DNA of 64,000 nt from contig NZ_LYMM01000021.1 in assembly GCF_002896965.1 (NCBI RefSeq), forward strand, positions 62,001 to 126,000, given 5' to 3'. Source of the stretch: Novosphingobium guangzhouense. Its GTDB lineage: Bacteria > Pseudomonadota > Alphaproteobacteria > Sphingomonadales > Sphingomonadaceae. Position numbers and translations under genes: made by a program. The notes under the pieces are model-generated. The model was not told where the DNA came from and made no database searches. It saw only the letters and a program-made list of their open reading frames with translations. Every line of letters starts with the position of its first letter. Positions within the stretch are counted from its first letter, which is position 1. Positions 52,450 to 61,663 of this stretch are shown here, piece by piece.

Positions 52450-55263
52450 TCACCCGTGTGCGCCGAACTCGTTGGCCAGCGCGGTGGTGATCCTCAGGGA
52501 CAGCCCATAGGACCGCGCGATCGGGTCGATGAAGTCCTTGTGGATCTGCGCATAGCCCGTGGCGCTTGAATCCGGGTAGTCGCTGGGGGCGTCTACCGCG
52601 AAGTCGCTGATCGAGGGGAAATGCACCGGGAAGGCACGGCGCAACTGGGCCAGACCGTCTTCCACGCGCAGGGTGAAGAACATCTCCAGCACGTCGTCGC
52701 GGCTGATGTCGTTCGCCCGGCTGAACTGCGGGGTCATGACCGAGCGCAGGAACATGTGCTGGAACAGCGCGATGCGCAGCGCGTGGAGCACGCCCAGCGA
52801 ACGGCGCGTGTGTTCCCGGTCGGCCAGCGGCGCTTCGTCCGGCACCAGATCGAGCAGGCGGTGCAGCTTGAGCGCATCGACGCGCAGGCGCGAGGCGAGG
52901 CGGCGATAGACGCCTGCGCGATCGTCCTTGGTCAGATACTCCGCCAGCTTGAGGCAGGCATCCGAGATGTTCTCCTCACCGCCGCGATAGGGGCGGCTGG
53001 CCCAGTAGGCGGAGTTGAACAGTTCGCCATAAGCCGACACCGTCTTGATCGAGGCCAGCGCATTGGCGGCGCGGGCAAGCCGCACGATCTGACGACCGCG
53101 CGCGGATTCGCGCAGAAGTCCGCCGATTTCCTCGCGGTTGCCGTCCGCTGCAGTGCCGATCCCTGCGATCACGTTCACCGGGTATCCCAGTTGCTGCAGG
53201 ATCGCGTTGTGCGGGATCGCGCGGATCTGGCGCAGGTTCATCGAACGGTCGGAGGCAAGGTCCGACTGGCGGCGCGACTTGCGGCTGCCGGTGTCGTTGA
53301 GCAGGCCCAGCCCGAACGCGGTGATAGCGCGGCTGTAGGTCGAGCTTTCGAGATGCTGGTGCTGGACCGAACGGATCGCGCGATAGAAGTCGAGGGAAAG
53401 GTCGGTGCGGCGGTAGAACAGGTCCGTCGGCGCGTTGATGTCGGCATCCCACAGGGGGCGTTCGGCCATGCGGGTCAGTGTCGCCAGCGCCAGCTCGTCG
53501 GAGCCGAACCAGAGATAGCCGTCGCCGCCCTGGAAGCTGACTTCGGGTTCAAGCCTGATCCCCGCGCGCAGGAACCGGCGGCGCGCCCAGGGGGACATCT
53601 GCCAGTCGAAGCGGTCGTCGATGCTGGACGGATGGCAACCGCGCCCCATCGATTCACCGCCGGTGTTGAAGATCAGCGCGCAGACGTCCGACAGTCCGTT
53701 GGCGGCCATGGCTTCTGACAGGCGGCCCTGCAGACGCTCGATGGCAAGGGCGGCGGGCACCTGTCCGACGAAGCGGCCCGCGTCGGAGAACCCGGTCTGG
53801 ATCGAGACGCGGCCGCGCTTGCGGGCGTAATCACGATAGGCAGGCTCCGCCAGGACGGCGTCCAGGAAGCGGCCGCCGTGCTCCAGCGCGGTTTCCGTTT
53901 CGAACAGGGGCGAGACATCGACCTTGTCCTCGATCCCGAACATGCGCGCGAAATAGAGCGCGGCAAGCACGGTGGTCGGCTCTTCGCATTCGGCCACCAG
54001 CATGCGGATCGGCGCGTCGGCGTCGATATGGCCAAGGATCTGCGCCATCGCCAGGAATTGGCGCACGGCGGTGCTGTTCTCGATCGCCAGCGCCGCGAAG
54101 TTGGACTTCAGCGGCTTCACTTCGGCCAGCAGTTCGCGCATGCGCACCAGCGCGGCCTGGCTGGCAAGGCTGAGCTTGCCGTCCGGGTCGATGCGGCGGC
54201 GGATCGCGTTTTGCAGCTGCGATGCGTTCACGCGGAAATGGATGCCGCCCATGCCGAGGCCGTCCGCGCGCATGGCGGCGGCGGTGACAAGCAGGGTGCG
54301 GGCCTGTTCCTGATCGGCGTGGCGGGCTTCTTCCTCAAGCCGGGTGATGATGCGTTCGAGGCTGACGATCTTGTCCGGGTGCTCGGCGGTCAGGCCGTTC
54401 GCGGCCGCCGACAAGGCATCGGGGTCGGTCAGATCCTGCCGGAACGCGCTTACGGCCTCGGCGGTGTGGGCCTGCGCGCGGGCAAGCTCGGCCGCGATTT
54501 CGGGCGCGACCGTTTCCAGCGCGGCGGCATAGCCGGCAAGGCGCTCTGCCTTTTCCTCAAGGCGGTAGCGGATCGAGGTGGACCACGAGATATCCGTGCG
54601 CCCGTCCATGTCGTAGCCGACCCAGTGGGCGAAGCGCACCGGCATCGGGTTCAGGCCCTTCCAGCGCTTGGGCCAGCGGGCGGCGGCAAGGTCGAACAGG
54701 CGGGCATTGATACGATCGCGCGCCTTCTGGCCGCGCGCCATCGCCGCCATCGCGGCCTCATGCTCGGAATCGAGGGTGATCGTGTCCCGCTCGGGCGAGG
54801 CGACGCAGACCGATGCCTGGCTGAAGTCGCCGCTGGAGGCGGAAGTCGCAACGGCCTCTGTCTGCGCGGCGCTCAGCAGGAAGGTCGGGTGGGCGGTGAA
54901 GACGACGTGCGCCGCCGGGCGCTGCCAACGGACCGCAAAGGCGGTGAAGTCATCGTCATCGGCGGTCTTGCCGGCAAGCGCGTCCAGCGCCTTGTCGTTG
55001 TCCGCAATCGGCAGCGTGCCCAGAATGCGATCGAGCCGGGAGGCACGGGCGCGCAACCCTTCGCACTCCATCTCGGCGACAAGTGCCTCGATATCGTCGA
55101 GGGACATGCCGCCGTTTTCCAGCGCCCGCGACAGTTCCAGGCCAAGCTGGAACACGGGGTTGAACAGCGGCGTCACCGCCGTGAGCTTGTGCAGTTCCTT
55201 CAGCCGCGCGTCGAGCGCATCGACCGTGCCCAGAGCGACGGGCTCTCCCGACCCGCCGCCCAT
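52450..55263 (-). CDS. Diverged phosphoenolpyruvate carboxylase-like protein
   Basis: A 937-residue protein of PEPC length and overall order. Some motifs persist: TAHPT (His125), the arginine-rich NDTGSRKSRRQ, and RAIPH. Others are altered. The HGRGGSxGRGG loop is FNTGGESMGRG, so the positions of Escherichia coli His579 and Arg581 are Asn533 and Gly535, although the second Arg (541) is kept. The Lys of SDSAKDAG is Arg (about 497), GGDRDGN is GYDMDGR, and the C-terminal RNTG is missing. Carboxylase activity is therefore doubtful. It overlaps the eda stop (TGATG), so it is the last gene of the Entner-Doudoroff operon. Confidence 0.8.
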   Translation of the reverse strand: MGGGSGEPVALGTVDALDARLKELHKLTAVTPLFNPVFQLGLELSRALENGGMSLDDIEALVAEMECEGLRARASRLDRILGTLPIADNDKALDALAGKTADDDDFTAFAVRWQRPAAHVVFTAHPTFLLSAAQTEAVATSASSGDFSQASVCVASPERDTITLDSEHEAAMAAMARGQKARDRINARLFDLAAARWPKRWKGLNPMPVRFAHWVGYDMDGRTDISWSTSIRYRLEEKAERLAGYAAALETVAPEIAAELARAQAHTAEAVSAFRQDLTDPDALSAAANGLTAEHPDKIVSLERIITRLEEEARHADQEQARTLLVTAAAMRADGLGMGGIHFRVNASQLQNAIRRRIDPDGKLSLASQAALVRMRELLAEVKPLKSNFAALAIENSTAVRQFLAMAQILGHIDADAPIRMLVAECEEPTTVLAALYFARMFGIEDKVDVSPLFETETALEHGGRFLDAVLAEPAYRDYARKRGRVSIQTGFSDAGRFVGQVPAALAIERLQGRLSEAMAANGLSDVCALIFNTGGESMGRGCHPSSIDDRFDWQMSPWARRRFLRAGIRLEPEVSFQGGDGYLWFGSDELALATLTRMAERPLWDADINAPTDLFYRRTDLSLDFYRAIRSVQHQHLESSTYSRAITAFGLGLLNDTGSRKSRRQSDLASDRSMNLRQIRAIPHNAILQQLGYPVNVIAGIGTAADGNREEIGGLLRESARGRQIVRLARAANALASIKTVSAYGELFNSAYWASRPYRGGEENISDACLKLAEYLTKDDRAGVYRRLASRLRVDALKLHRLLDLVPDEAPLADREHTRRSLGVLHALRIALFQHMFLRSVMTPQFSRANDISRDDVLEMFFTLRVEDGLAQLRRAFPVHFPSISDFAVDAPSDYPDSSATGYAQIHKDFIDPIARSYGLSLRITTALANEFGAHG

Positions 55264-55904
55264 CAGCGTGCCAGTCCCGCAGCGAGGCGCGCTTCGGCTT
55301 CGATTTTCGCTACATCCGGCTTGCCCTTGGGGACCATCCAGCTGCCGCCGACGCAGATCACCGCGTCCAGTGCCAGCCATTCCGGCGCGTTCTGCGGGGT
55401 GACGCCGCCGGTCGGGCAGAACTTCGCGGCCATCAGCGGGGCGGAGATCGCCTTCAGCGCGGGCGGGCCACCGGCAGCCATGGCCGGGAAGAACTTCAGA
55501 CGGTCGAACCCGCATTCCAGCGCGAACATCACGTCGCTGGCATTGGCGGTGCCGGGCAGGAAGGGGATCTTCGACTTGTAGGCGGCTTCGGCGAGGTTCG
55601 GCGTCAGGCCGGGCGAGACGATGAATTCCGCGCCCGCATCGATCGAACGCTTGAGGTCGTCCGGGGTCAGCACGGTGCCCGCGCCGACAACGGCGCCGGG
55701 AACCTGCTTCATGATCTTGATCGCATCGATCGCGCATTCGGTGCGCAGCGTCACTTCCAGCGCGGGCAGGCCACCGGCGACAAGCGCTTCGGCGATCGGC
55801 AGGGCGTGCTCGATATCCTCGATGACCAGCACCGGGATCACCGGGGCGAGGCGCATAACCTTCTCGACTGCGGCGGAAAGGGGGGCTTCGGACATGGTAG
55901 TCAT
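55263..55904 (-). CDS. eda: KDPG/KHG aldolase
   Basis: Cleaves 2-keto-3-deoxy-6-phosphogluconate to pyruvate and glyceraldehyde 3-phosphate, the last Entner-Doudoroff step. The catalytic Glu is in LEVTLRT and the Schiff-base Lys in RLKFFPA; the phosphate site is FCPTGGVTPQN. 213 residues, a normal single TIM-barrel domain. Its start overlaps the glk stop (TAATG) and its stop overlaps the PEPC-like gene. Confidence 0.96.
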   Translation of the reverse strand: MTTMSEAPLSAAVEKVMRLAPVIPVLVIEDIEHALPIAEALVAGGLPALEVTLRTECAIDAIKIMKQVPGAVVGAGTVLTPDDLKRSIDAGAEFIVSPGLTPNLAEAAYKSKIPFLPGTANASDVMFALECGFDRLKFFPAMAAGGPPALKAISAPLMAAKFCPTGGVTPQNAPEWLALDAVICVGGSWMVPKGKPDVAKIEAEARLAAGLAR

Positions 55905-56881
55905 TATTGGACGTGCTCCCTTGCGAATGCGGCCGCCGCGCCGAACAGGCCGGGCTGCGGGTGTGTTATGAGCTTGACGGGCAGGGTGGCCATCAGGCCG
56001 GCGAAGCGGCCCTTGGCGCGGAAACGCTCGGCAAAGCCCGAGGTCTTGATGGTTTCGCGAATGCGGTAGCCAAGGCCACCGGCGATGACGACGCCGCTTG
56101 CGCCCTGCGCCAGCGCGCAATCACCCGCCGCTGCGCCCAGCGCGAGGCAGAAGCGGTCGACGGCGGCGACGGCAAGACTGTCCGAACCTTCGGCGGCAGC
56201 GGTCCAGATCTGCACATCGGTCAGTTCGTGGATCGCCTTGTGTTCCATCGCGGCAAGCGTCGCGTAGATATCGATGATGCCGGGGCCGGAGACGATGCGC
56301 TCCACCGACACCCGGTTGTGGCGCTTGCGCAGGCGGGCAAGGATGGCGTCTTCGATCAGGTCGAGCGGGGCGTAGTCGGTATGGCCGCCCTCGGTCGCCT
56401 GAACGTGGTAGGAACCCTTTCCGTCCCGGTAGAGGTGCGCCACGCCCAGCCCGGTGCCGGGGCCAAGGATGCTGAGCGTGCCCGAAGCGGGCAGGGTCTC
56501 GTCCGGGCCGGTCAGGTGCAGGAAGTCGGCCTCGTCCGCGCAGGCGACCGCATGGGCTACGGCGGCGAAGTCGTTGATGATGGTCTGGCGCGTGGGGCCC
56601 AGCATCTCCTGGATCTTCGCGGGGCGCAGGATCCAGGGGTTGTTGGTGAACTTGATCACCTCGTTGCCGACCGGGCCTGCCACCGACATGGCGACCGCAT
56701 CGGGCAGGGTGCCGCCGTTCATGGCGCGGAATGCCTCCCATGCCAACTGGAAGCTGCCATGGTCCTTGGTGTGCAGCGTCGCCGGTTCGCCAAGCGCAAT
56801 CCTGCCGTCATCACCGATGGTGGCCAGCGCGAAGCGTGCGTGCGTGCCGCCGATATCGACGGCTACGATCTGCGTACTCAT
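55904..56881 (-). CDS. glk: Glucokinase
   Basis: ATP-dependent glucokinase of the non-ROK bacterial Glk family, 325 residues. The N-terminal phosphate motif is [13 protein letters not shown]; the second is [14 protein letters not shown]. It provides glucose 6-phosphate to Zwf, including glucose released from sucrose. It overlaps edd by 4 bp at its start and eda at its end. Confidence 0.95.
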   Translation of the reverse strand: MSTQIVAVDIGGTHARFALATIGDDGRIALGEPATLHTKDHGSFQLAWEAFRAMNGGTLPDAVAMSVAGPVGNEVIKFTNNPWILRPAKIQEMLGPTRQTIINDFAAVAHAVACADEADFLHLTGPDETLPASGTLSILGPGTGLGVAHLYRDGKGSYHVQATEGGHTDYAPLDLIEDAILARLRKRHNRVSVERIVSGPGIIDIYATLAAMEHKAIHELTDVQIWTAAAEGSDSLAVAAVDRFCLALGAAAGDCALAQGASGVVIAGGLGYRIRETIKTSGFAERFRAKGRFAGLMATLPVKLITHPQPGLFGAAAAFAREHVQ

Positions 56882-58692
56882 AGGCCCGCGACCTCCAGCA
56901 TCGACGAGCCGCCATGTTCGGCGCTCGACGCGTTGATGCGGAACATCGCGAAGAGTTCGCGGCCAGTGCCGAAGGCGGGCGGCGGGGTCGGCGCGGGTTC
57001 GCGGCCCGACAGGTCGGCGGTGGTGGAGATCGTGCCGTCCTCTGCCGAAAGACGCACGATGTCGCCGTCGCGCAAATAGGCCAGCGGGCCGCCCGCGAAG
57101 GCTTCGGGGGTCACGTGGATGGCGGCGGGCACCTTGCCCGAAGCGCCCGACATGCGGCCGTCCGTCACCAGCGCGACCTTGTGCCCACGATCCTGCAGCA
57201 CGCCCAGCGGCGGGGTCAGCTTGTGCAGTTCGGGCATCCCGTTCGCGCGCGGGCCCTGGAAGCGGACGACGACGATGACGTCCTTGTCCAGTTCACCCGC
57301 CTTGAACGCCTTGGCCACGCCTTCCTGGTCGTCGAACACGCGGCAGGGCGCCTCGATCGTCCAGCGTTCGGCATCGACCGCGCTGGTCTTGAAGGTGCCA
57401 CGACCGAGGTTGCCGTCAACCAGGCGCATCCCGCCATCGGGCAGGAACGGGTTGGAGACGGGGCGCAGCATCGTATCGTCGCCGCTGACCGCCGGGGCCG
57501 GGGTCCAGCCGAGTTCGCCATCGACCATCACCGGCTCGTCCACGTAGGCGTTCATGCCGCCTTCGGCCACGGTCAGGATATCGCCATGGGCGAGGCCGCC
57601 GTCGAGCAGTTCGCGGATCACCCAGGCCATGCCGCCCGCCGCGTGGAAGTGGTTCACGTCGCCCGAACCGTTGGGATAGGCGCGGGTGATGAGCGGGACA
57701 ACCGCGGAAAGCTCGTCGAAATCCTGCCAGTCGATCAGGATGCCGCCCGCGCGCGCCATGGCGGGCAGGTGGATCGCGTGATTGGTCGAACCGCCGGTGG
57801 CGAGCAGGCCGGCGATGGCGTTGACGATCGCCTTCTCGTCCACAACTTTCGCCATCGGGCGATAGTCTTCGCCCTTGCGGGTGATCGCGGCAAGGCGGTG
57901 CGTGGCAGAGCGGGTCAGCGCAGTGCGCAGCGGGGTATTGGGGGGCACGAATGCCGCGTTCGGCATGTGCAGGCCCATCATCTCCATCATCATCTGGTTG
58001 GAGTTGGCGGTGCCGTAGAACGTGCAGGTGCCCGGCGAGTGATAGCTGGCGCTTTCGCTGGCCAGCAGTTCCTCGCGCCCGACCTTGCCTTCGGCATAGA
58101 GCTGGCGGACCTTCTGCTTCTCCTTGTTGGAGATGCCGGTGGGCATCGGGCCGGAGGGCACGAAGATCGCGGGCAGGTGGCCGAAGCGCAGTGCGCCGAT
58201 GACAAGGCCGGGGACGATCTTGTCGCAGATGCCCAGCAGCGCCATGCCGTCGAACATCGCGTGGGACAGGGCAACGCCGGTGGACAGCGCGATCACGTCG
58301 CGGCTGAACAGCGATAGCTCCATGCCGTCGAAGCCCTGCGTCACGCCGTCGCACATGGCGGGCACGCCGCCTGCGACTTGCGCGGTGGCGCCGACTTCGC
58401 GGGCGAACAGCTTCATCTGTTCGGGGTAGCGGCCATAGGGCTGATGCGCCGAAAGCATGTCGTTGTAGGCGGTGACGATGCCGAGGTTGACCGCCTTGTT
58501 GCCCGCGATCGTCGCCTTGTCCTCTCCCGAGGCGGCAAAGCCGTGCGCGAGGTTGGAACACGACAGGAAACTGCGGTCGGAATGCTTGTCCGTTTCGCGC
58601 GCGATCATGTCGAGATAGCGCGCGCGGCTGTCCTTCGACCGTTCGATGATACGGTCGGTGACGCGCGCGACCACCGGGTGGAGGTTGGTCAT
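56878..58692 (-). CDS. edd: 6-phosphogluconate dehydratase
   Basis: [4Fe-4S] dehydratase of the IlvD/Edd family that makes KDPG from 6-phosphogluconate. Cluster cysteines are in [23 protein letters not shown] and [14 protein letters not shown]. 604 residues, the normal length. It follows zwf after a 137-bp gap that contains a hairpin and is tightly coupled to glk downstream. Confidence 0.96.
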   Translation of the reverse strand: MTNLHPVVARVTDRIIERSKDSRARYLDMIARETDKHSDRSFLSCSNLAHGFAASGEDKATIAGNKAVNLGIVTAYNDMLSAHQPYGRYPEQMKLFAREVGATAQVAGGVPAMCDGVTQGFDGMELSLFSRDVIALSTGVALSHAMFDGMALLGICDKIVPGLVIGALRFGHLPAIFVPSGPMPTGISNKEKQKVRQLYAEGKVGREELLASESASYHSPGTCTFYGTANSNQMMMEMMGLHMPNAAFVPPNTPLRTALTRSATHRLAAITRKGEDYRPMAKVVDEKAIVNAIAGLLATGGSTNHAIHLPAMARAGGILIDWQDFDELSAVVPLITRAYPNGSGDVNHFHAAGGMAWVIRELLDGGLAHGDILTVAEGGMNAYVDEPVMVDGELGWTPAPAVSGDDTMLRPVSNPFLPDGGMRLVDGNLGRGTFKTSAVDAERWTIEAPCRVFDDQEGVAKAFKAGELDKDVIVVVRFQGPRANGMPELHKLTPPLGVLQDRGHKVALVTDGRMSGASGKVPAAIHVTPEAFAGGPLAYLRDGDIVRLSAEDGTISTTADLSGREPAPTPPPAFGTGRELFAMFRINASSAEHGGSSMLEVAGL

Positions 58693-58725
58693 GGTCTACT
58701 CCTGGTCTTTCGCGACATCCGGCTC

Positions 58726-58750
58726 TTCCCGCCCCGCATTTGGGCGGGAA
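58726..58750 (-). repeat. Hairpin between zwf and edd
   Basis: TTCCCGCCC (58726-58734) pairs with GGGCGGGAA (58742-58750). It lies within the operon, 34 bp before the edd start, and could attenuate or stabilise the message between zwf and edd. Confidence 0.5.
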
Positions 58751-58829
58751 GGTAACCGGTGTCAATCGCTATATATCAGCCCGCACGGGGCTACCCATGC
58801 AATCAGAAGGCACGATTGCTCGTGCCCCA

Positions 58830-60272
58830 TTACTCGTGCCAGGTGACTCCATCGCGTTCGGCAAGGGCGATCGCGGCGGACGGCCCCCAGCTTCCAGCGG
58901 TGTAAGTCTTGGGCTCCTGTTCCTGTTCCTCCCAACCGGCGCGGATCGCGTCGATCCATTCCCATTGGGCCTCTACTTCGTCGCGGCGGACGAACAGGGT
59001 CTGGTCGCCTTCGATCAGGTCGAGCAGCAGGCGTTCGTAGGCGATGCGGCGCTGGTGGTCGGCGAAGGCATCGGGCGTCAGGATGGCAAGCGGCACCGAG
59101 CGCAGGCCATAGCCATTGCGATCCAGCCCCGGCACCTTGGCCATGAGCGAAAGGGTGATGTTTTCTTCCGGCTGGATGCCGATGACGAGGCGGTTGGGCA
59201 CAGTCTTCGCACCGCGACCGTGGAAGATCGAGTGCGGCACGTCGCGGAACTGCACGACGATCTCGGTCGTGCGCTTGGGCAGGCGCTTGCCGGTGCGCAT
59301 GTAGAAGGGCACGCCCTGCCAGCGCCAGTTGTCGATGTAGCCCTTGATGGCGACGAAGGTTTCGGTGTTCGAATCCTTGCCAAGCTCTTCATCATAACCG
59401 GGCACGGCCTTGCCGCCGATCGCACCTGCGCGGTACTGGCCGGTGACGGTTTCCTGCGGCTTCACCTTGCGCAGGGAATGGAGCACCTTGACCTTTTCGT
59501 TGCGGATCGAGGTGGCGTTGTACGAAACCGGCGGCTCCATCGCGACAAGCGCGAGCAGCTGGAGCATGTGGTTTTGCACCATGTCGCGAAGGGCGCCGCT
59601 GTCGTCATAATAGGCGACGCGCGATTCGAGGCCCACCGTTTCGGCCACGGTGATCTGCACGTGGTCGATATGCGCGGCGTTCCACAGGGGCTCGAACATC
59701 AGGTTGGCAAAGCGCAGCGCCAGCAGGTTCTGGACCGTTTCCTTGCCCAGATAGTGATCGATCCGGAAAATGCGGTCTTCGGGGAAGGCGGCGGCGACGG
59801 CATCGTTGATGATCTTGCTGGAAGCGAGGTCGATGCCGAGCGGCTTTTCCAGGCCGATGCGCACGTTGTCACCGGCAAGGCCGCTCTTCACCAGGCCGTG
59901 AATGGTCGGTTCGAACAGGCTTGGCGCGGTGGACAGGAAGATCGACAGGCCCTGCCTGGGCGTGCCCACCTTTTCCGCCAGCGCGTGGAAATGGTCGATC
60001 TCGTTCGCGTCGAGCGGCTGATAGGTCAGCCGGTTGAGGAACTGCGCCATTCCGCCGCGCCGACCGGCCGGCAGGAACTGTTCCAGCGATTCGCGCGCGA
60101 AGTTGCGGAACCCCTGATCGTCCATGTCCGACCGGGCGGTGCAGATGATTTCGATATCGGAGCCCAGCAGGCCTTCCGCGTCGAGCGCGCAAAGCGAAGG
60201 GAGGAGCATCCTGCGTGAAAGATCGCCCGTGGCGCCGAAGAGGAGCAGGCGATCGGAAGTGAATTGCGTCAC
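58830..60272 (-). CDS. zwf: Glucose-6-phosphate 1-dehydrogenase
   Basis: NAD(P)-dependent entry enzyme of the Entner-Doudoroff and pentose phosphate routes. The dinucleotide site is LFGATGDLSRRM at the N-terminus, and the active-site block is RIDHYLGKETVQN. 480 residues. The GTG start at 60272 has AAAGGG upstream; the longer open frame is intergenic. The gene for 6-phosphogluconolactonase (pgl) is not in the operon. Confidence 0.95.
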   Translation of the reverse strand: MTQFTSDRLLLFGATGDLSRRMLLPSLCALDAEGLLGSDIEIICTARSDMDDQGFRNFARESLEQFLPAGRRGGMAQFLNRLTYQPLDANEIDHFHALAEKVGTPRQGLSIFLSTAPSLFEPTIHGLVKSGLAGDNVRIGLEKPLGIDLASSKIINDAVAAAFPEDRIFRIDHYLGKETVQNLLALRFANLMFEPLWNAAHIDHVQITVAETVGLESRVAYYDDSGALRDMVQNHMLQLLALVAMEPPVSYNATSIRNEKVKVLHSLRKVKPQETVTGQYRAGAIGGKAVPGYDEELGKDSNTETFVAIKGYIDNWRWQGVPFYMRTGKRLPKRTTEIVVQFRDVPHSIFHGRGAKTVPNRLVIGIQPEENITLSLMAKVPGLDRNGYGLRSVPLAILTPDAFADHQRRIAYERLLLDLIEGDQTLFVRRDEVEAQWEWIDAIRAGWEEQEQEPKTYTAGSWGPSAAIALAERDGVTWHE

Positions 60273-60612
60273 GGTACCCTTTCCACCGGACGACCGCGCT
60301 CCTCCTCGCGACCGTTGATGATTGTTCTCAAGGTCGCATGGTTCCGGCCGCGAAGGTGGGTGTCCACTTGTAGGCGCAGGGCCATGCGGGTGCGCCATAA
60401 CAAAGCCTGCCGCCAAGCGCTAGGGCGCTGAGGGCACGCAAGCACGTTTTCCAAACTTGCCGCAGGGCGAACGGACATGGAAATGTCATTTCCGCCCCCT
60501 GTGAATACGAATGTTGCAACAATAGTGTCTTGGAACCATGTCACGCGCGGAATTTGAGTCCCGGTGCGCCGCCCGTGCGCGTATCGACCGTGACGGCAGG
60601 AGCAGAACAGGC
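60273..60612. other. Divergent zwf-phoR intergenic region with palindromes
   Basis: A 340-bp non-coding stretch. GGAAATG-T-CATTTCC is a perfect 15-bp odd palindrome at 60479-60493 and TGTTGCAACA a perfect 10-bp palindrome at 60512-60521. AGCGC-TAGG-GCGCT lies at 60416-60429. One or more may be operators for the sugar operon or phoR. The frame upstream of the phoR start used here (ATG 60538) is also open and could lengthen that protein by 25 residues. Confidence 0.55.
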
Positions 60613-61599
60613 ATGAGCATCGAGGGCGTCCACCTTCTGGAACACCTTCAGACCCCCGCGATGATGGTCGTGCGGGGGCAGGTGCGCTTTGCCAACAGCG
60701 CGGCCAAGGCCCTGCTTGGCGCGCATATCGTGGGTCAGGACGTGCGCATCGCCATCCGCGAACCGCGCGCCGTCGCCGCGATCCTCAGCGACGAAGGCGG
60801 CTCCGCGCGGGTCAAGGGACTGTCGACCGGCGGTTCGGTCTGGGAAGTCGACTGCAAGGTGGTGGGCCTTCACGAACGGCTGGTCAGCCTCTACGATCTT
60901 TCGGAGCGGGTCAGCGTGGCCAAGTCGCACGCCGATTTCGTCGCCAATGCCAGCCACGAACTGCGCACGCCGCTGGCCAACGTCATCGGCTATTGCGAGA
61001 CGCTGCTGAACCCCAAGGCGGGCGGGGACGAGGCGCTGCGCAACCGCTTCCTGGGCACCATCCGCCACGAAGCGCAGCGGATGCAGGCGCTGATCTCCGA
61101 TCTCATGTCGCTGTCGCGGATCGAGGCCGTGAAGCACGAGGCACCGGCCGATACGGTGGACGTGGTGGCGCTGGCGCATGAAGTTGCGGGCGAATTCAAG
61201 GGGACCATGGAGGTCCATGTCCGCGCGAACCAGCCCGAGGCGGCCATTGCCGGGGATCGCGGCCAGCTTTCGCAGGTGCTGCGCAACCTGATCGACAATG
61301 CACGCAAGTACGCAAGGCCGGAAGGGCCGGTGGAAGTCTCGGTGGAGGCGGCCAGCACCGGCTGGGTGCTCGTCACCGTGCGCGACGAGGGCGAGGGCAT
61401 CGCGCCCGAACATCTGCCGCGCGTGACCGAGCGGTTCTATCGCGCCGATACCAGCCGCAGCCGCGCGGCAGGCGGTACGGGCCTTGGCCTCTCGATCGTG
61501 AAGCACATCGTCGAACGCCACCGCGGCCGTTTCGACATCGAAAGCCGCCAGGGGGTGGGGACCACCGCCTCGCTGATGCTGCCGCTGAAGGGCGAGTGA
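60613..61599 (+). CDS. phoR: PhoR-like sensor histidine kinase
   Basis: Histidine kinase of phosphate starvation signalling, 328 residues. A PAS-like domain (residues ~5-105, TPAMMVVRGQVRFANSA) is followed by the H-box NASHELRTPLANVIGY, an N-box NLIDNARKYA, DEGEGI and GGTGLGLSIVKH. There is no transmembrane segment, which is unusual for PhoR; it may sense through the Pst/PhoU complex. ATG 60613 has AGGAG at 10 bp; ATG 60538 is an alternative. The phoB gene is not in the window, but the neighbouring porin and pstS genes have Pho boxes. Confidence 0.82.
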   Translation: MSIEGVHLLEHLQTPAMMVVRGQVRFANSAAKALLGAHIVGQDVRIAIREPRAVAAILSDEGGSARVKGLSTGGSVWEVDCKVVGLHERLVSLYDLSERVSVAKSHADFVANASHELRTPLANVIGYCETLLNPKAGGDEALRNRFLGTIRHEAQRMQALISDLMSLSRIEAVKHEAPADTVDVVALAHEVAGEFKGTMEVHVRANQPEAAIAGDRGQLSQVLRNLIDNARKYARPEGPVEVSVEAASTGWVLVTVRDEGEGIAPEHLPRVTERFYRADTSRSRAAGGTGLGLSIVKHIVERHRGRFDIESRQGVGTTASLMLPLKGE

Positions 61600-61632
61600 G
61601 GCGGAAGAGGACGCGCCCCGGCACTCGCCCCG

Positions 61633-61663
61633 TTGTCAGAAGTCCAGCTTGTCAGAAGTCCAG
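61633..61663. repeat. 15-bp direct repeat at the porin 3' end
   Basis: TTGTCAGAAGTCCAG occurs at 61633-61647 and again at 61649-61663, a period of 16 bp. It covers the stop codon of the porin gene and looks like a small tandem duplication that placed a second copy in the 3' non-coding region. Confidence 0.7.

Noticed and set aside
60484..60489. TGTCAT upstream of phoR as a Pho box
   Set aside because: Nothing similar lies 11 bp to either side, and it is part of the 15-bp palindrome at 60479-60493.
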